A stretch of 64,000 bases of DNA from Microbacterium sp. LWO12-1.2 (GTDB lineage: Bacteria; Actinomycetota; Actinomycetes; Actinomycetales; Microbacteriaceae). A program made the translations under genes and the position numbers. This document shows, one piece after another, positions 15,365-24,577 of this stretch. The DNA lies in assembly GCF_040675875.1 (NCBI RefSeq), contig NZ_JBEGII010000001.1, positions 3,596,001 to 3,660,000 on the forward strand, written 5' to 3'. The stretch's first letter is position 1. Every line of letters begins with the position of its first letter. The notes below the pieces were generated by a model. That model was not told the DNA's origin and did no database searches. It was given only the letters and a program-made list of their open reading frames with translations.

Positions 15365-17932
15365 TCAGAGCCGATCGACCGCGGTGACCGTGACCACCGC
15401 GGCGCCTTCCGCATCGGAGGCGGCGAGATCGATCGTCGCGGAGATGCCCCAGTCGTGGTCTCCGGCGGGGTCGTCGAGGATCTGACGGACCGTCCACGTC
15501 TCGGCGCCCTCGGTGAGCAGCAGCAGCTTCGAGCTGCGGGCATCCGCGCCCGTGAGGATCTCGTCGTGGTCGGCGAAGTAGCCGTCGAGTGCGTCCGACC
15601 AGGCATCCGCACCGAACGCAGGGTCGAGCTCGGCGAGGGCATCCACGTTCTCGCGTGCGGCGAGCTGCACGCGGCGGAACAGCTCGTTGCGCACCAGGAT
15701 GCGAAACGCGCGCACGTTGCTCGTGAGGCGCTTCGGTGCAGGCGGCACGATCGGCTCGTCGCCGCCGTGCGCCGGGATGACGCCGCTGACCAGCTCTTCC
15801 CACTCGTCGAGCAGGCTCGAGTCGACCTGGCGCACCAGCTCTCCCAGCCACTCGATCAGGTCACGGAGGTCTTCGTCCTTCAGCTCCTCGGGGATCGTCT
15901 GCGAGGCCGCGCGATAGGCATCGGAGAGGTACCGAAGCACCACCCCTTCGGAGCGGGCGATCTTGTAGTACGCGACATATTCCCCGAACGACATGGCGCG
16001 TTCGTACATGTCGCGCACCACCGACTTCGGATGCAGCTCGAAGTCGCGGATCCACGGCTGCGCGGCGCTGAAGGTCTCGAACGCGGCGCTCAGCAGCTCG
16101 TCCAGCGGCCTCGGGTAGGTGACCTGCTCGACCAGCTCCATGCGTTCGTCGTACTCGATGCCCTCGGCCTTCATCGCGCCGATCGCCTCGCCGCGGGCGA
16201 GGAACTCCTGCTGCCCGAGGATGGCCCGAGGGTCGTCGAGGGTCGACTCGACGATCGAGATCATGTCGAGCTGATACTGCTGGGTACCCGAACCCGTCTG
16301 GGTCGCTGAGCCTGTCTGGGTCGCTGAGCCCATCTGGGTCGCTGAGCCTGTCGAAGCGTCCGGATCCAGCAGCTCGAACGCGGCGAGGGCGAACGGCGAC
16401 AGCGGCTGATTGAGGGCGAAGTTCGGCTGCAGGTCGACCGTGAGCCGGATCTCGCCGTCGGCCGTGCGCTCGACGATCCCCGATTCGCGCAGCGTGCGGT
16501 AGATGCCGAGGGCTCGGATCGCGAGCTCGCGCTGACGCTTCCGCGGCTCGTGGTTGTCGTATACCAGTGCGCGCATATTGCCGAACACGTCGCCCCCGCG
16601 GCCGATCACGTTGAGCATCATGGCGCTCGTGATCTGCATGTGCGAGGTCAGGGTCTCGGGCACCGCATCGATGAGCTTCCGGAACGACGGCTCGCCCCAC
16701 GACACGAAACCGTCCGGCGCCTTCTTCCGGACGATCTTCTTCTTCTTCTTGGGATCGTCGCCGGCCTTCTTGACGGCGGCGACGTTCTCGGTCTCATGCT
16801 CGGGGGCTTGGGCGACCACGGTGCCGGCGGTGTCGTAGCCGGCCCGGCCTGCACGTCCGGCGATCTGGTGGAACTCACGGGCGTTGAGCTGCCGCATGCG
16901 GGTGCCGTCGAACTTCGTGAGCGCGGTGAGCAGCACGGTGCGGATGGGCACGTTGATGCCGACGCCGAGCGTGTCGGTGCCGCAGATCACGCGCAGCAGT
17001 CCGCGCTGGGCGAGCTGTTCCACCAGCCGCCGGTACTTCGGCAGCATCCCCGCGTGATGCACGCCGATGCCCGCGCGCAGGAAGCGCGAGAGCGTCTTGC
17101 CGAACGCGGTGGTGAAGCGGAACCCGCCGATCAGCTCGGCGATCTGGTCGCGCTGCTCTCGGGTGGCGACCTTGGTGCTCGACAGGGCCTGCGCCCGCTC
17201 CATCGCGGCGGCCTGCGAGAAGTGCACGATGTAGATCGGCGCCTGTCCGGTGCTCAGCAGGTCATCGATGGTCTCGTGGATCGGCGTCTGCTCGTAGAAG
17301 AAGTGCAGTGGCACCGGGCGCTCGACGCCGGTCACCGAGGCGGTCTCCCTGCCCGTGCGGCGTGAGAGGTCCGCAGCGAGCTCGGTCACGTCTCCGAGCG
17401 TCGCCGACATCAGGATGAACTGCGCCTGCGGCAGCTCCAGCAGCGGCACCTGCCACGCCCACCCGCGGTCGGGGTCGGCGTAGAAGTGGAACTCGTCCAT
17501 CACGACCTGGCCCACCGGCAGGTCCGTGCCCTGGCGCAGCGCGAGGTTCGCGAGGATCTCGGCCGTGCAGCAGATGATCGGCGCATCCGCGTTGACCGAG
17601 GAGTCGCCGGTGATCATGCCGACGTTCTCGGCACCGAAGACGTCGACGAGAGCGAAGAACTTCTCGCTCACCAGCGCCTTGATCGGTGCGGTGTAGTAGC
17701 TGCGGGCGCCGGCATTCAGTGCGGAGAAGTGTGCGGCGATCGCGACGAGCGACTTGCCGGTCCCTGTCGGGGTCGACAGGATCAGGTTCTTGCCCGAGAC
17801 GATCTCGATGACCGCCTCGTCCTGCGCGGGATACAGGCTGATCCCGGTGGACTCCGCCCACTCGACGAACGCCAGATAGACGGTGTCCGCATCGGCTCCG
17901 GCGGGAGGGGCGGCGTCGAGGAGGGAAGGCAT
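15365..17932 (-). CDS. Ski2-like DEAD/DEAH-box helicase with DUF3516 C-terminus
   Basis: 855 residues. Motif I STPTGTGKS, motif II DEFH, motif III SAT, motif VI QIAGRAGRAG; two RecA-like domains in roughly residues 25-400, then a lysine-rich linker and the long DUF3516 region seen in actinobacterial Ski2/Mtr4-like helicases. Predicted RNA or DNA unwinding; exact role unknown. Odd feature: around 16297-16356 the gene contains three copies of an 18-bp unit, encoding repeats of GSATQT, followed by one arm of a common intergenic repeat (CTGAGCCTGTCGAAG). The frame stays open, so the insertion adds a flexible low-complexity loop near residue 530. Confidence 0.9.
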   Translation of the reverse strand: MPSLLDAAPPAGADADTVYLAFVEWAESTGISLYPAQDEAVIEIVSGKNLILSTPTGTGKSLVAIAAHFSALNAGARSYYTAPIKALVSEKFFALVDVFGAENVGMITGDSSVNADAPIICCTAEILANLALRQGTDLPVGQVVMDEFHFYADPDRGWAWQVPLLELPQAQFILMSATLGDVTELAADLSRRTGRETASVTGVERPVPLHFFYEQTPIHETIDDLLSTGQAPIYIVHFSQAAAMERAQALSSTKVATREQRDQIAELIGGFRFTTAFGKTLSRFLRAGIGVHHAGMLPKYRRLVEQLAQRGLLRVICGTDTLGVGINVPIRTVLLTALTKFDGTRMRQLNAREFHQIAGRAGRAGYDTAGTVVAQAPEHETENVAAVKKAGDDPKKKKKIVRKKAPDGFVSWGEPSFRKLIDAVPETLTSHMQITSAMMLNVIGRGGDVFGNMRALVYDNHEPRKRQRELAIRALGIYRTLRESGIVERTADGEIRLTVDLQPNFALNQPLSPFALAAFELLDPDASTGSATQMGSATQTGSATQTGSGTQQYQLDMISIVESTLDDPRAILGQQEFLARGEAIGAMKAEGIEYDERMELVEQVTYPRPLDELLSAAFETFSAAQPWIRDFELHPKSVVRDMYERAMSFGEYVAYYKIARSEGVVLRYLSDAYRAASQTIPEELKDEDLRDLIEWLGELVRQVDSSLLDEWEELVSGVIPAHGGDEPIVPPAPKRLTSNVRAFRILVRNELFRRVQLAARENVDALAELDPAFGADAWSDALDGYFADHDEILTGADARSSKLLLLTEGAETWTVRQILDDPAGDHDWGISATIDLAASDAEGAAVVTVTAVDRL
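16297..16356. repeat. Three 18-bp tandem repeats plus REP-like arm inside helicase gene
   Basis: TCTGGGTCGCTGAG starts at 16297, 16315 and 16333, giving an 18-bp (6-codon) period. The last copy runs into CTGAGCCTGTCGAAG (16342-16356), identical to one arm of the palindromic element at 62730-62785. Because the period is a multiple of three, copy-number change would keep the reading frame. Confidence 0.85.
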
Positions 17933-17972
17933 GGTCCTCCGATCATCCCACCCCGGCCTGGATGAACCGCCC

Positions 17973-18686
17973 TCAGACCGCGGTCGCCGCCTGCAGGGCG
18001 ATGCGGATCATGTCGCCGAAGGTCTGCTCGCGCTCCTGCGCCGTGGTCTCCTCGCCGGTGACGATGTGATCGGACACCGTGCAGATGCTCAGAGCCCGAC
18101 GGCCGTGGAACGCGGCGAGCGTGTACAGCCCGCTGGTCTCCATCTCGACGCCGAGCGCGCCGTGCTGCACGAACGGCGCGGTGAGCTCGGGGCGCGTACT
18201 GTAGAACTGGTCGCTCGACAGCAGCAGGCCCACGTGCACGGCGGAGTCCAGCGGCTCGCGCTCGCTCGCCTCGACCGCGGCGCGCAGCAGCGAGAAGTCC
18301 GCGACCGGCGCATAGTCGAGTCCGTGGAAGCGCACCCGGTTGATGCCGGAGTCCGTGCAGGCACCGTTGGCGATGATGATGTCGCGCACCTTCAGCTTCT
18401 CGGTCAACGCCCCGCACGACCCCACACGCACAATGGTCTGCACGTCGTACGACGTGAACAGCTCGGTGGCGTAGATCGCCATCGACGGCTGGCCCATGCC
18501 CGAGCCCTGCACTGAGACGCGGTGGCCTTCCCAGGTGCCGGTGTAGCCCAGCATCCCGCGGGTCTCCGAGTAGAGCTCGGCGTCGTCGAGGAACGTCCCG
18601 GCGATCCACTTCGCCCGCAGCGGGTCGCCGGGGAACAGGACGATGGGGGCGATCTGACCGGGCTCTGCGGCGATGTGCGTGCTCAT
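17973..18686 (-). CDS. deoD: Purine-nucleoside phosphorylase, DeoD type
   Basis: 237 residues from ATG 18686. Bacterial trimeric/hexameric PNP motifs: PGDPLRAKWIA (phosphate-binding), VRVGSCGAL, GVEMETSGLY (ribose-binding Glu-Met-Glu) and TVSDHIVTG with the catalytic Asp. Cytosolic enzyme splitting purine (deoxy)nucleosides with phosphate in salvage. Length matches E. coli DeoD. Stands alone, 40 bp from the helicase start and 14 bp from the AlkD-like gene, all minus strand, so possibly one transcript. Confidence 0.93.
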   Translation of the reverse strand: MSTHIAAEPGQIAPIVLFPGDPLRAKWIAGTFLDDAELYSETRGMLGYTGTWEGHRVSVQGSGMGQPSMAIYATELFTSYDVQTIVRVGSCGALTEKLKVRDIIIANGACTDSGINRVRFHGLDYAPVADFSLLRAAVEASEREPLDSAVHVGLLLSSDQFYSTRPELTAPFVQHGALGVEMETSGLYTLAAFHGRRALSICTVSDHIVTGEETTAQEREQTFGDMIRIALQAATAV

Positions 18687-18700
18687 CGACTCAGCGTAGG

Positions 18701-19369
18701 TCAGCCCTCGTTGCGTCGCACCATCTCGCCGATCCACAGCGGGGCGAACGGAGAGGTGCACCCCGGGGCGGTCGGGTAGTCGGCCAGCACCTGCAGGTTC
18801 TCGCCGATCGCCAGTGCCCGCGCCCGCAGCACCGGATGATGGATGCCGATCTGCGCGAGGGTCTCGTTCATCGACCACTGCAGCCGCTTCGGAGCATCCT
18901 TCATGTCACGTTCGATCAGGTCGAGAAGGTGCGCGAGGTCGAGTCCGTCCGGCTGCTTCACGACCCGCACGGAGGTGAGCGACCAGGCCGCGGCGGCGAC
19001 CGTCGGGTCGGCGTCGTCGAACCAGCGCCCCCGCATCTCCTCGGCGAGTGGCGTCTTCTTCGCGACGTAGTTCACGAACCAGTCGTTGACCTTCGGCGGA
19101 TGCGTCTCGCGCAGCATCGCGTCGAGCTCGTCCGGCGTGAACGCGCGCGGCGTGCAGATGAGCAGCGCGAGCAGCCGCGCCGGCGTCTCGCCCGTCTCCC
19201 ACAGCTCCTTCGCGAGCGGCTGGTCGGTCTTGATGCGCTTCGCCAGCGTGCGCAGGCGGCTGAGGTTCATCCCGTGGTCGTCGCCGCGCTTCTCGTTCGC
19301 GGCGCGCATCTTCGGATCCTCGAGGGCGGCGAGTTCGCCGAGCGCCTCGGCCAGCGTCATGTCGGGCAT
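18701..19369 (-). CDS. AlkD-like DNA alkylation repair (HEAT-repeat) protein
   Basis: 222 residues, all-helical. Contains the AlkD-type sequence features GMNLSRLRTLAKRIKTDQPLAKELW, then WFVNYVAKK, AAAAWSLTSVRV, and SMNETLAQIGIHH, matching the COG4912 family. AlkD excises positively charged alkylated bases (3-methyladenine, 7-methylguanine) by a non-base-flipping mechanism. The family assignment is from motif memory; catalytic residues (Trp/Asp pair) are plausibly present (WFVNY, FDDAD) but I cannot align them exactly. Confidence 0.75.
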   Translation of the reverse strand: MPDMTLAEALGELAALEDPKMRAANEKRGDDHGMNLSRLRTLAKRIKTDQPLAKELWETGETPARLLALLICTPRAFTPDELDAMLRETHPPKVNDWFVNYVAKKTPLAEEMRGRWFDDADPTVAAAAWSLTSVRVVKQPDGLDLAHLLDLIERDMKDAPKRLQWSMNETLAQIGIHHPVLRARALAIGENLQVLADYPTAPGCTSPFAPLWIGEMVRRNEG

Positions 19370-19390
19370 GGGTCCAGGGTAGGCCGGGCG

Positions 19391-20425
19391 TCAGTCCTCG
19401 ACCAGCTGATCGCGGATGCGCCGCAGGTCCTCCATCATCGACCCGATCAGGATCCAGTGCTGCGACGACGGCGGACGGATGACGAGGGGAGCCGTCAACG
19501 CGGGGATGGCGGAGGTCAGCGCCTCCGGTTCCTGGGCGACGTCGGCGATCTGCACCGCGAGGCGCACATCATGCCCGGCCCTGCGCAGCTGCTCGGCGAT
19601 CGCGGCGACGGCGGGTTCCTCGCCGATCGAGTCGTCGTAGTGGTCGAAGTACGCACGCGTCATCCCGATCACCTGCGTGACGATGGGCGACAGCCGCTCC
19701 AGCAGTTCCCGCATCTCCCGTAGGTCGGCACGGTGAGTGGAGCGCCGCGGATTCAGCGTGAGCGACTCCTCGCCGGCCGCGATCGAGGCTTCGGCTGCAT
19801 CCTTCATCGGCCGCAACAGCCGTGCTTCCAGCATCAGCTCCTGCATCCTGGCCGGGGTCTGCGGGGAAGGCAGCGCGTCGGCCAGACGATCCAGACAGGC
19901 CGCCAGTTCGCCGCCCAGCAGTCCGAGGTCGCGGCGTGCCGGCGCGACGAGCACGGGCGGCACGATGGCCGCGTTCACGACGATGCCGATCACGACGCCG
20001 ATCAGCGTCTCGACGATGCGGGCGAATGCGTACTCGGCGCTGGACGACCCGAGGGCGAGGACGAGCATCGCCGAGATCGCGACCTGGTTGCCGGTGCCCG
20101 GTGAGGCCCGGAACACCCACGCGACGAGCATGGCGACCACGATCGCGAGCAACACGATCCAGCTCGGCGACCCGAGGAGCAGGCCGAGGGCGACCGCGAT
20201 CACGACGCCGGCGATCACGCCGATGCTGCGCTCGAGCGCCTTCGAGAGGGACTGGTTCACGCTGGGCTGCACGACCAGCAGCGCGGCGATCGCGGCGAAG
20301 ACCGGCAGCTGCGCGGGGAACACCCATCCGGCGATCAACCACGCCGAGATCGTCGCTGCGGCCGACTTCACGACCTGCAGCAACGGGGAGCGCTGGGAGG
20401 CGCCGATCGCGGCGGGGATGCGCAT
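19391..20425 (-). CDS. FUSC-family inner-membrane protein (aromatic acid exporter-like)
   Basis: 344 residues from ATG 20425. Five to six hydrophobic helices in residues about 15-150 (ISAWLIAGWVFPAQLPVFAAI, IAGVVIAVALGLLLG, IVLLAIVVAMLVAWVF, VVIGIVVNAAIVPPVL), followed by a long soluble helical tail of about 190 residues. This half-size FUSC/YccS-like layout matches proteins linked to export of aromatic acids or fusaric acid. No partner gene is adjacent. Transport is inferred from family only. Confidence 0.82.
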   Translation of the reverse strand: MRIPAAIGASQRSPLLQVVKSAAATISAWLIAGWVFPAQLPVFAAIAALLVVQPSVNQSLSKALERSIGVIAGVVIAVALGLLLGSPSWIVLLAIVVAMLVAWVFRASPGTGNQVAISAMLVLALGSSSAEYAFARIVETLIGVVIGIVVNAAIVPPVLVAPARRDLGLLGGELAACLDRLADALPSPQTPARMQELMLEARLLRPMKDAAEASIAAGEESLTLNPRRSTHRADLREMRELLERLSPIVTQVIGMTRAYFDHYDDSIGEEPAVAAIAEQLRRAGHDVRLAVQIADVAQEPEALTSAIPALTAPLVIRPPSSQHWILIGSMMEDLRRIRDQLVED

Positions 20426-20469
20426 GCTCTCCACGGTAGTCGGATGCACCTGGCGTGGGTTCGCGGGGT

Positions 20470-20550
20470 CACTTGCACGATGAAGTGCCGGATGCACGAC
20501 GGATGTGCGGCACTCGTCGTGCAGGTGGCGCGCAGTCGTGCAAGTGGCGC
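20470..20550. repeat. Intergenic double inverted repeat, word (T)GCACGA(C)
   Basis: In the 245-bp gap between the divergent FUSC and small-protein genes. CACTTGCACGA (20470) and CGGATGCACGAC (20489) face GTCGTGCAGGTG (20516) and GTCGTGCAAGTGGCGC (20535). The last words match the element at 48311-48392 (TGCAGGTGGC), joining two subfamilies. Here the flanking genes diverge, so a pure terminator role does not explain it. The rest of the gap has no ORF; AGGAGA near 20660 is the ribosome-binding site of the next gene. Confidence 0.7.
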
Positions 20551-20670
20551 GACAAAACGGGTCGCCCTAGGCGCGGGGGCGGTCGCAGTCGAAAGATAGG
20601 GAATCCGTCGGATGTGGGCGGGGTGCCTCAGAGCGGAGTGTAGGGATATCGCACACCGTCAGGAGAAGCC

Positions 20671-20937
20671 ATGTACGAGCACCCTTATCTCAGCTATCAG
20701 GTCACCGAGTTCGAGCGGGAACAGCTGGAACGCGCCGTCGAACGCCGTCGGATGCTGATCGAGCGCGCCGATCAGATCGTGCCGCGTCAGGTCGGACCGT
20801 TGCGCCGGATGCTGCGCCGGATGTTCGGACGCGCAGGCGCGACGACCGCGGAGGCCGGCGTGCCCGTGCGGGCCTCGGCCGGCCTCTCGAACGAGCGTCG
20901 CGGTGCGGTCCCCTGCGAGCCGCTGACCGCGCGGTGA
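20671..20937 (+). CDS. Small basic hypothetical protein
   Basis: 88 residues with a strong ribosome-binding site (AGGAGA 7-8 bp before ATG). N-terminal helix rich in Glu and Arg ([17 protein letters not shown]), then a basic middle ([10 protein letters not shown]) and a variable tail. Possible coiled coil or nucleic-acid-binding helix; no known family. It precedes the large LuxR regulator; the GTG at 20934 would overlap its stop, so the pair may be coupled. Confidence 0.65.
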   Translation: MYEHPYLSYQVTEFEREQLERAVERRRMLIERADQIVPRQVGPLRRMLRRMFGRAGATTAEAGVPVRASAGLSNERRGAVPCEPLTAR

Positions 20938-21023
20938 ACGCCGCGATCTCGGCGCCGCAGCACCGCACGCCGGCGCTCACGCACAGCGCCCCGGATGTCG
21001 GCGGGGAGTGGGAGCATGAATCC

Positions 21024-23876
21024 ATGCCCTCGTTCGGTCCCAGCTCCGCCATGGTCGGTCGTGACGCCGATCTCGCCGGCGTGTTTCGCGCATTCGAGGG
21101 CGCCGTGGAAGGAACGCCGGCTGCCCTGCTGGTCGAGGGCGAGGCAGGTATCGGGAAGTCGCGGCTGCTGCGGGAGTTCGCGGCGCACGTCGCAGATCGG
21201 GCCGATGTGCATGTCGGCTGGTGCCTCGACCTGGGCGCCGCGCGCACCCCCTACGGCCCTCTCACCGGCATCCTGCGTTCGCTGGTCTCGACGGTGGGCG
21301 TCGACGAGGTGCGTGAGGCCGTGGGCGTGGGAGCCGAGGCACTAGGCATGCTGCTCCCCGAGCTGGTCCCGGTGCCGACCGACCGCGAACGCACCAGCCC
21401 CGAACGACTCCGCGACGCGATCGCGACGCTCATCGAGACGGCGGCATCCCGTGCCCCGCAGGTGCTCATCGTGGAGGATCTGCACTGGGCCGACGAGTCG
21501 ACGCTCGCGATCCTCTCCTTCCTGTTGCGCACGCTCACGCGTGGGAGGGTGCTTCTGCTTCTCAGCTGCCGCTCCGACGATGTGCGCCGCGGCGATGCGG
21601 TCAGCCGGTTCATCGCGGAGGCGACCAGGGCGAGGCTGCTCGATCGCATCGCTCTGCAGCGTCTCGGAACGGATGCCGTGCGGGCGCTCGCCGAGCAGAT
21701 CACCGGCCATCCCCTCAGCGAGGGCGCGCTCGAGCGCGTGCAGGAGCGCGCAGAAGGCGTCCCGTTCTTCGTCGAGGAGATCGCCGGGTGCACGGCGGGA
21801 CCGCTGCCCGACGGCCTCCGCGACATCCTGCTCGGTCGGTTCGACCGTCTCGGCGACGACGCTCGTCGGGTGGTCCAGGTCGCCTCGGGCGCGGAACGCC
21901 CGCTCGCTCATCCCCTCCTCGCGCGACTGGCCGCCCTGGGTGAGGAGCGACTCGACGACGCGCTCCGCGAGGCGATGGGCATCGGCATCCTCGTCATCTC
22001 CGACGATCTCTACCGCTTCCGGCATGCTCTGCTCCGCGAAGCCGTGCACGCCGACCTGCTGCCGGGGGAGCGGTCGAGGCTGCACCGCGCCTACGCCGAG
22101 ACGCTCGAGGAGTACTGCGACGACACCGAGAGCGGCGATGCGGCGGCGCTGGCGTACCACTGGCAGCTCGCGCAAGACGAGCGCCGCGCCCTCATCGCGG
22201 CCGTCGAAGCGATGCGTCACGCCAAGGCGCGGTTCGCGTTCGGAGCCGCCGCCCGCTTCGGCGAGCTCGCTCTCGACCTGTGGCCGCAGGTGCCTGATGC
22301 GGCAGATGCGGCCGAGGTCTCGCACCTCGAACTGCTCCATGCCCTCGGGTCCATCCTGCGCAATGCGGGCGACGGTGAACGCGCGCTCGCGGTCGCCAAT
22401 CTCGCGCTCGACGAGGTCGATCCAGTGACCATCGATCCTCGACTGCATGCGCGCCTGCTCCGCAACAAGGCGCTGTATCTGGTGAACCTCGGACGCCCCG
22501 GCGCGATCCCCCTGCTGCTGCAGGCGCTCGCGATCGTCGACGAGAGAGTCGATGATGACCAGCTCAGGGCGGAGCTGCTGAACCAGCTGGCGAGTCGCCG
22601 CATGATCGCGGGTGATCGCGTGGAGGCGATCGCGATCGCGACCGAGGCCGCCGAGGCGGCTGAGCGCGCGCAATCCGATGATCAGCTCTCGATCGCCGCG
22701 AACGTGCGAGGAGCCTCGCGCGCGCACCTGGGCGACATCGAGGGCGGCATCCGCGAATACACGCTCGCCCGCGACCTCGCGCGCGGGTCGACGGCGGAGA
22801 TGCGTTACCGGGTCAACTACTCCGACCTTCTGGGCCTGCTCGGCCGCTACCGCGAGGCGCTGCTGCTCGCCGAGGAAGGACTCGCGCGCTCTCGGCTGTT
22901 CGGCGTGGAGCGCACCTCCGGGTCGATCATGACGCAGAACATGGTGGTGCCCCTGCTCGAGCGCGGCGAGATCACCCGTGTGGAGGAGTTGCTCGCGCGA
23001 GACTTCATGCAGGGCACCCTGCGGGTGTTCCGCATGTACGCGACGATGACGCGGGTGCGCGTGCTCGCGTGGCGAGGGCGTTCCGCCGAGGCGGCGGAGG
23101 CGATGCGCGAATGGCTTCCGGCGTTCGAGGAAACGGGAGCCGTCGAGCGGCAGATCTGGTACGACCGCGTGGTGATGGCCGTCGCCGTCGCCGAGAGCGC
23201 TGGAGACCCGCGAGGAGCGCTCGCCGCGATTCTCGCGATGATCGACGACGAAGGTCCCGTGCTGCTCCACCAGCGACGGCTGCTGCTGCAGGCCGGGGCG
23301 ATCATCGCCGAGCTGCGCGCTGCCGGCGATGATGTGAGCGAGGCATCGCGTGCGGTCGCTGCGGCCTGGGCCGCGCAGTCCGCGCAACTGAGAGCCGGCA
23401 CCTGGTCCGTGATTCTCGACGCACTGCTCGTTCCGACGGCAGAAACGCTCGACGAGGCGATCGATCTCGCCGACGGCGAAGACGTACCGGTCACCTTCCG
23501 CGTCGTCAGTCGCATCGAACGCGCACGGATGCTCGTGCATGCGGGCGATCGTGCCGCGGCGGCATCGCTGCTGGCAGACGCCGAGACGATCGCCGATGCG
23601 CTGGGTCACGTGCAGCTGCAGGCCGCGGTAGCGGGCTTCGCGACCGCGGCCGGGCTGCGGGCGGGCGGAGAAGACGAGTCCGCGCTCCTCACCGCACGCG
23701 AACGCCAGGTGCTGGCGCTCATCGCCGAGGGGCTGAGCAACCGCCAGATCGGCGAGCGGCTGTTCATCAGCGTGAAGACCGTGAGCGTGCATGTGTCGGC
23801 GGTGCTGCGGAAGCTCGGGGTGAGCACACGCACCGAGGCGGCGCTGGCTGCCCGCGCCTCTGCCGTGCTGTCCTGA
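21024..23876 (+). CDS. LAL-type LuxR-family regulator (AAA ATPase plus HTH)
   Basis: 950 residues from ATG 21024 (GGAG 9 bp upstream); a GTG at 20934 overlapping the previous stop is an alternative start. N-terminal AAA/NACHT-like ATPase with Walker A GEAGIGKS near residue 38 and Walker [12 protein letters not shown], the standard LAL arrangement; a long middle helical TPR-like region; C-terminal LuxR HTH with [17 protein letters not shown] and the recognition region [18 protein letters not shown] large ATP-dependent transcription activator. No obvious target operon is adjacent; inducer unknown. Confidence 0.92.
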   Translation: MPSFGPSSAMVGRDADLAGVFRAFEGAVEGTPAALLVEGEAGIGKSRLLREFAAHVADRADVHVGWCLDLGAARTPYGPLTGILRSLVSTVGVDEVREAVGVGAEALGMLLPELVPVPTDRERTSPERLRDAIATLIETAASRAPQVLIVEDLHWADESTLAILSFLLRTLTRGRVLLLLSCRSDDVRRGDAVSRFIAEATRARLLDRIALQRLGTDAVRALAEQITGHPLSEGALERVQERAEGVPFFVEEIAGCTAGPLPDGLRDILLGRFDRLGDDARRVVQVASGAERPLAHPLLARLAALGEERLDDALREAMGIGILVISDDLYRFRHALLREAVHADLLPGERSRLHRAYAETLEEYCDDTESGDAAALAYHWQLAQDERRALIAAVEAMRHAKARFAFGAAARFGELALDLWPQVPDAADAAEVSHLELLHALGSILRNAGDGERALAVANLALDEVDPVTIDPRLHARLLRNKALYLVNLGRPGAIPLLLQALAIVDERVDDDQLRAELLNQLASRRMIAGDRVEAIAIATEAAEAAERAQSDDQLSIAANVRGASRAHLGDIEGGIREYTLARDLARGSTAEMRYRVNYSDLLGLLGRYREALLLAEEGLARSRLFGVERTSGSIMTQNMVVPLLERGEITRVEELLARDFMQGTLRVFRMYATMTRVRVLAWRGRSAEAAEAMREWLPAFEETGAVERQIWYDRVVMAVAVAESAGDPRGALAAILAMIDDEGPVLLHQRRLLLQAGAIIAELRAAGDDVSEASRAVAAAWAAQSAQLRAGTWSVILDALLVPTAETLDEAIDLADGEDVPVTFRVVSRIERARMLVHAGDRAAAASLLADAETIADALGHVQLQAAVAGFATAAGLRAGGEDESALLTARERQVLALIAEGLSNRQIGERLFISVKTVSVHVSAVLRKLGVSTRTEAALAARASAVLS

Positions 23877-24166
23877 GCAGCCGGTGACCGCGCGCGAAAG
23901 TCGGGGGCGCGCTCGCAGAGATGGCGTGGTACGGTTGGCAACGTGCCTCTTTCCGGAGGCGTCATTCATCACCGGCCCGCGAACGCTTGCTGCGACGTGT
24001 GTGGCCCGACATCTGGATCCGAATTCTGCGCCGATTGGTTCGGCACGGATCCCCTGAAACTTCGCCCCTTCCGTTCGGAGGGAGGCTCACTCGTATCCTC
24101 CGGTTGTTCCGGTGCGATGCACAAGCCGTGTAAAACAGCGGCTAGATCAACAGAAAGAAGAAACAC
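23877..24166. promoter_or_regulatory. Promoter region and long leader of cold-shock gene
   Basis: 290 bp without a convincing gene before the cold-shock coding region. Long structured leaders are known for cspA-type mRNAs. GGAGGGAGG (about 24080) can pair with CCTCC about 17-20 nt downstream, giving a local stem; the ribosome-binding site AAAGAAGAAAC sits just before ATG 24167. TACGGT near 23931 could serve as a -10. The leader is inferred, and the transcription start cannot be fixed by eye. Confidence 0.45.
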
Positions 24167-24370
24167 ATGGCCACTGGCACTGTGAAATGGTTCAACGCGG
24201 AAAAGGGCTTCGGCTTCATCGCTCCCGATGACGGCTCCGACGACCTGTTCGCCCACTACTCGGCGATCACGGGCTCGGGCTTCAAGGAGCTCCGCGAGAA
24301 CCAGAAGGTCGAATTCGACGCTGAGCGTGGCCCCAAGGGCATGCAGGCTGCGAACATCCGCGCTCTCTGA
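24167..24370 (+). CDS. cspA: Cold-shock protein (CspA family)
   Basis: 67 residues, one cold-shock domain. RNP1 KGFGFI (residues 13-18) and RNP2-type DLFAHYS (27-32), start [14 protein letters not shown]. Binds single-stranded RNA/DNA as a chaperone that keeps mRNA unstructured. High expression is suggested by the good ribosome-binding site, optimal codons and a strong terminator directly downstream. Confidence 0.97.
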   Translation: MATGTVKWFNAEKGFGFIAPDDGSDDLFAHYSAITGSGFKELRENQKVEFDAERGPKGMQAANIRAL

Positions 24371-24388
24371 GCGCGCACTGATCGTCCG

Positions 24389-24425
24389 GAAGCCGGTCGG
24401 ACCCCTTGTGGGTCCGGCCGGCTTC
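24389..24425 (+). terminator. Rho-independent-like terminator of cspA
   Basis: GAAGCCGGTCGGACCC and GGGTCCGGCCGGCTTC form a stem of about 16 bp with one mismatch and a loop of 4-5 nt, 18 bp after the cspA stop. A short T-containing run (CTGCGTT) follows, but there is no true poly-T. The strongest simple hairpin in the window. Confidence 0.8.
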
Positions 24426-24492
24426 TGCGTTCCCTGGGCGAGCACATCCGCCCAGCCTGTTCCGCGGGGTCCGGTAAGTCCAGACCATTGGC

Positions 24493-24540
24493 TTATTAGG
24501 GAGGCCTAACTCTCTGTTAGATTAGGGCAGGCTTACCAAA
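24493..24540. promoter_or_regulatory. Two DtxR/IdeR-like iron boxes
   Basis: TTAGGGAGGCCTAAC (24496-24510) and TTAGGGCAGGCTTACCAAA (24522-24540) resemble the iron-box consensus TTAGGTTAGGCTAACCTAA; the second matches at 15 of 19 positions by eye. They lie just upstream of the siderophore-binding protein gene, so an Fe-loaded DtxR/IdeR repressor should shut the uptake operon when iron is plentiful. The AT-rich segment also probably contains the promoter. Confidence 0.75.
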
Positions 24541-24544
24541 GCCT

Positions 24545-24559
24545 CCCCCCCCCCCCCCC
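24545..24559 (+). repeat. 15-base C homopolymer before siderophore-uptake operon
   Basis: Uninterrupted run of 15 C between the iron boxes and the start codon at 24578, about 18 bp before the ATG. Long G/C runs slip during replication, and in a leader they alter spacing or structure near the ribosome-binding site. The region should be treated with care because such runs are also error-prone in assembly. Confidence 0.9.
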
Positions 24560-24577
24560 TGCCACCCTCCGAAGGGA

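Noticed and set aside
16297..16356. CRISPR-like array
   Set aside because: 18-bp contiguous tandem units without spacers, inside a gene.
21342..23972. Very long open frame on the minus strand opposite the LAL regulator
   Set aside because: High-GC shadow frame. The plus strand has clear ATPase and LuxR motifs; the antisense product has none and is rich in Arg, Gly and His.
23943..24185. 80-residue ORF with CxxC in the cold-shock leader
   Set aside because: No ribosome-binding site, runs into cspA out of frame, composition not protein-like. The long-leader explanation is simpler.
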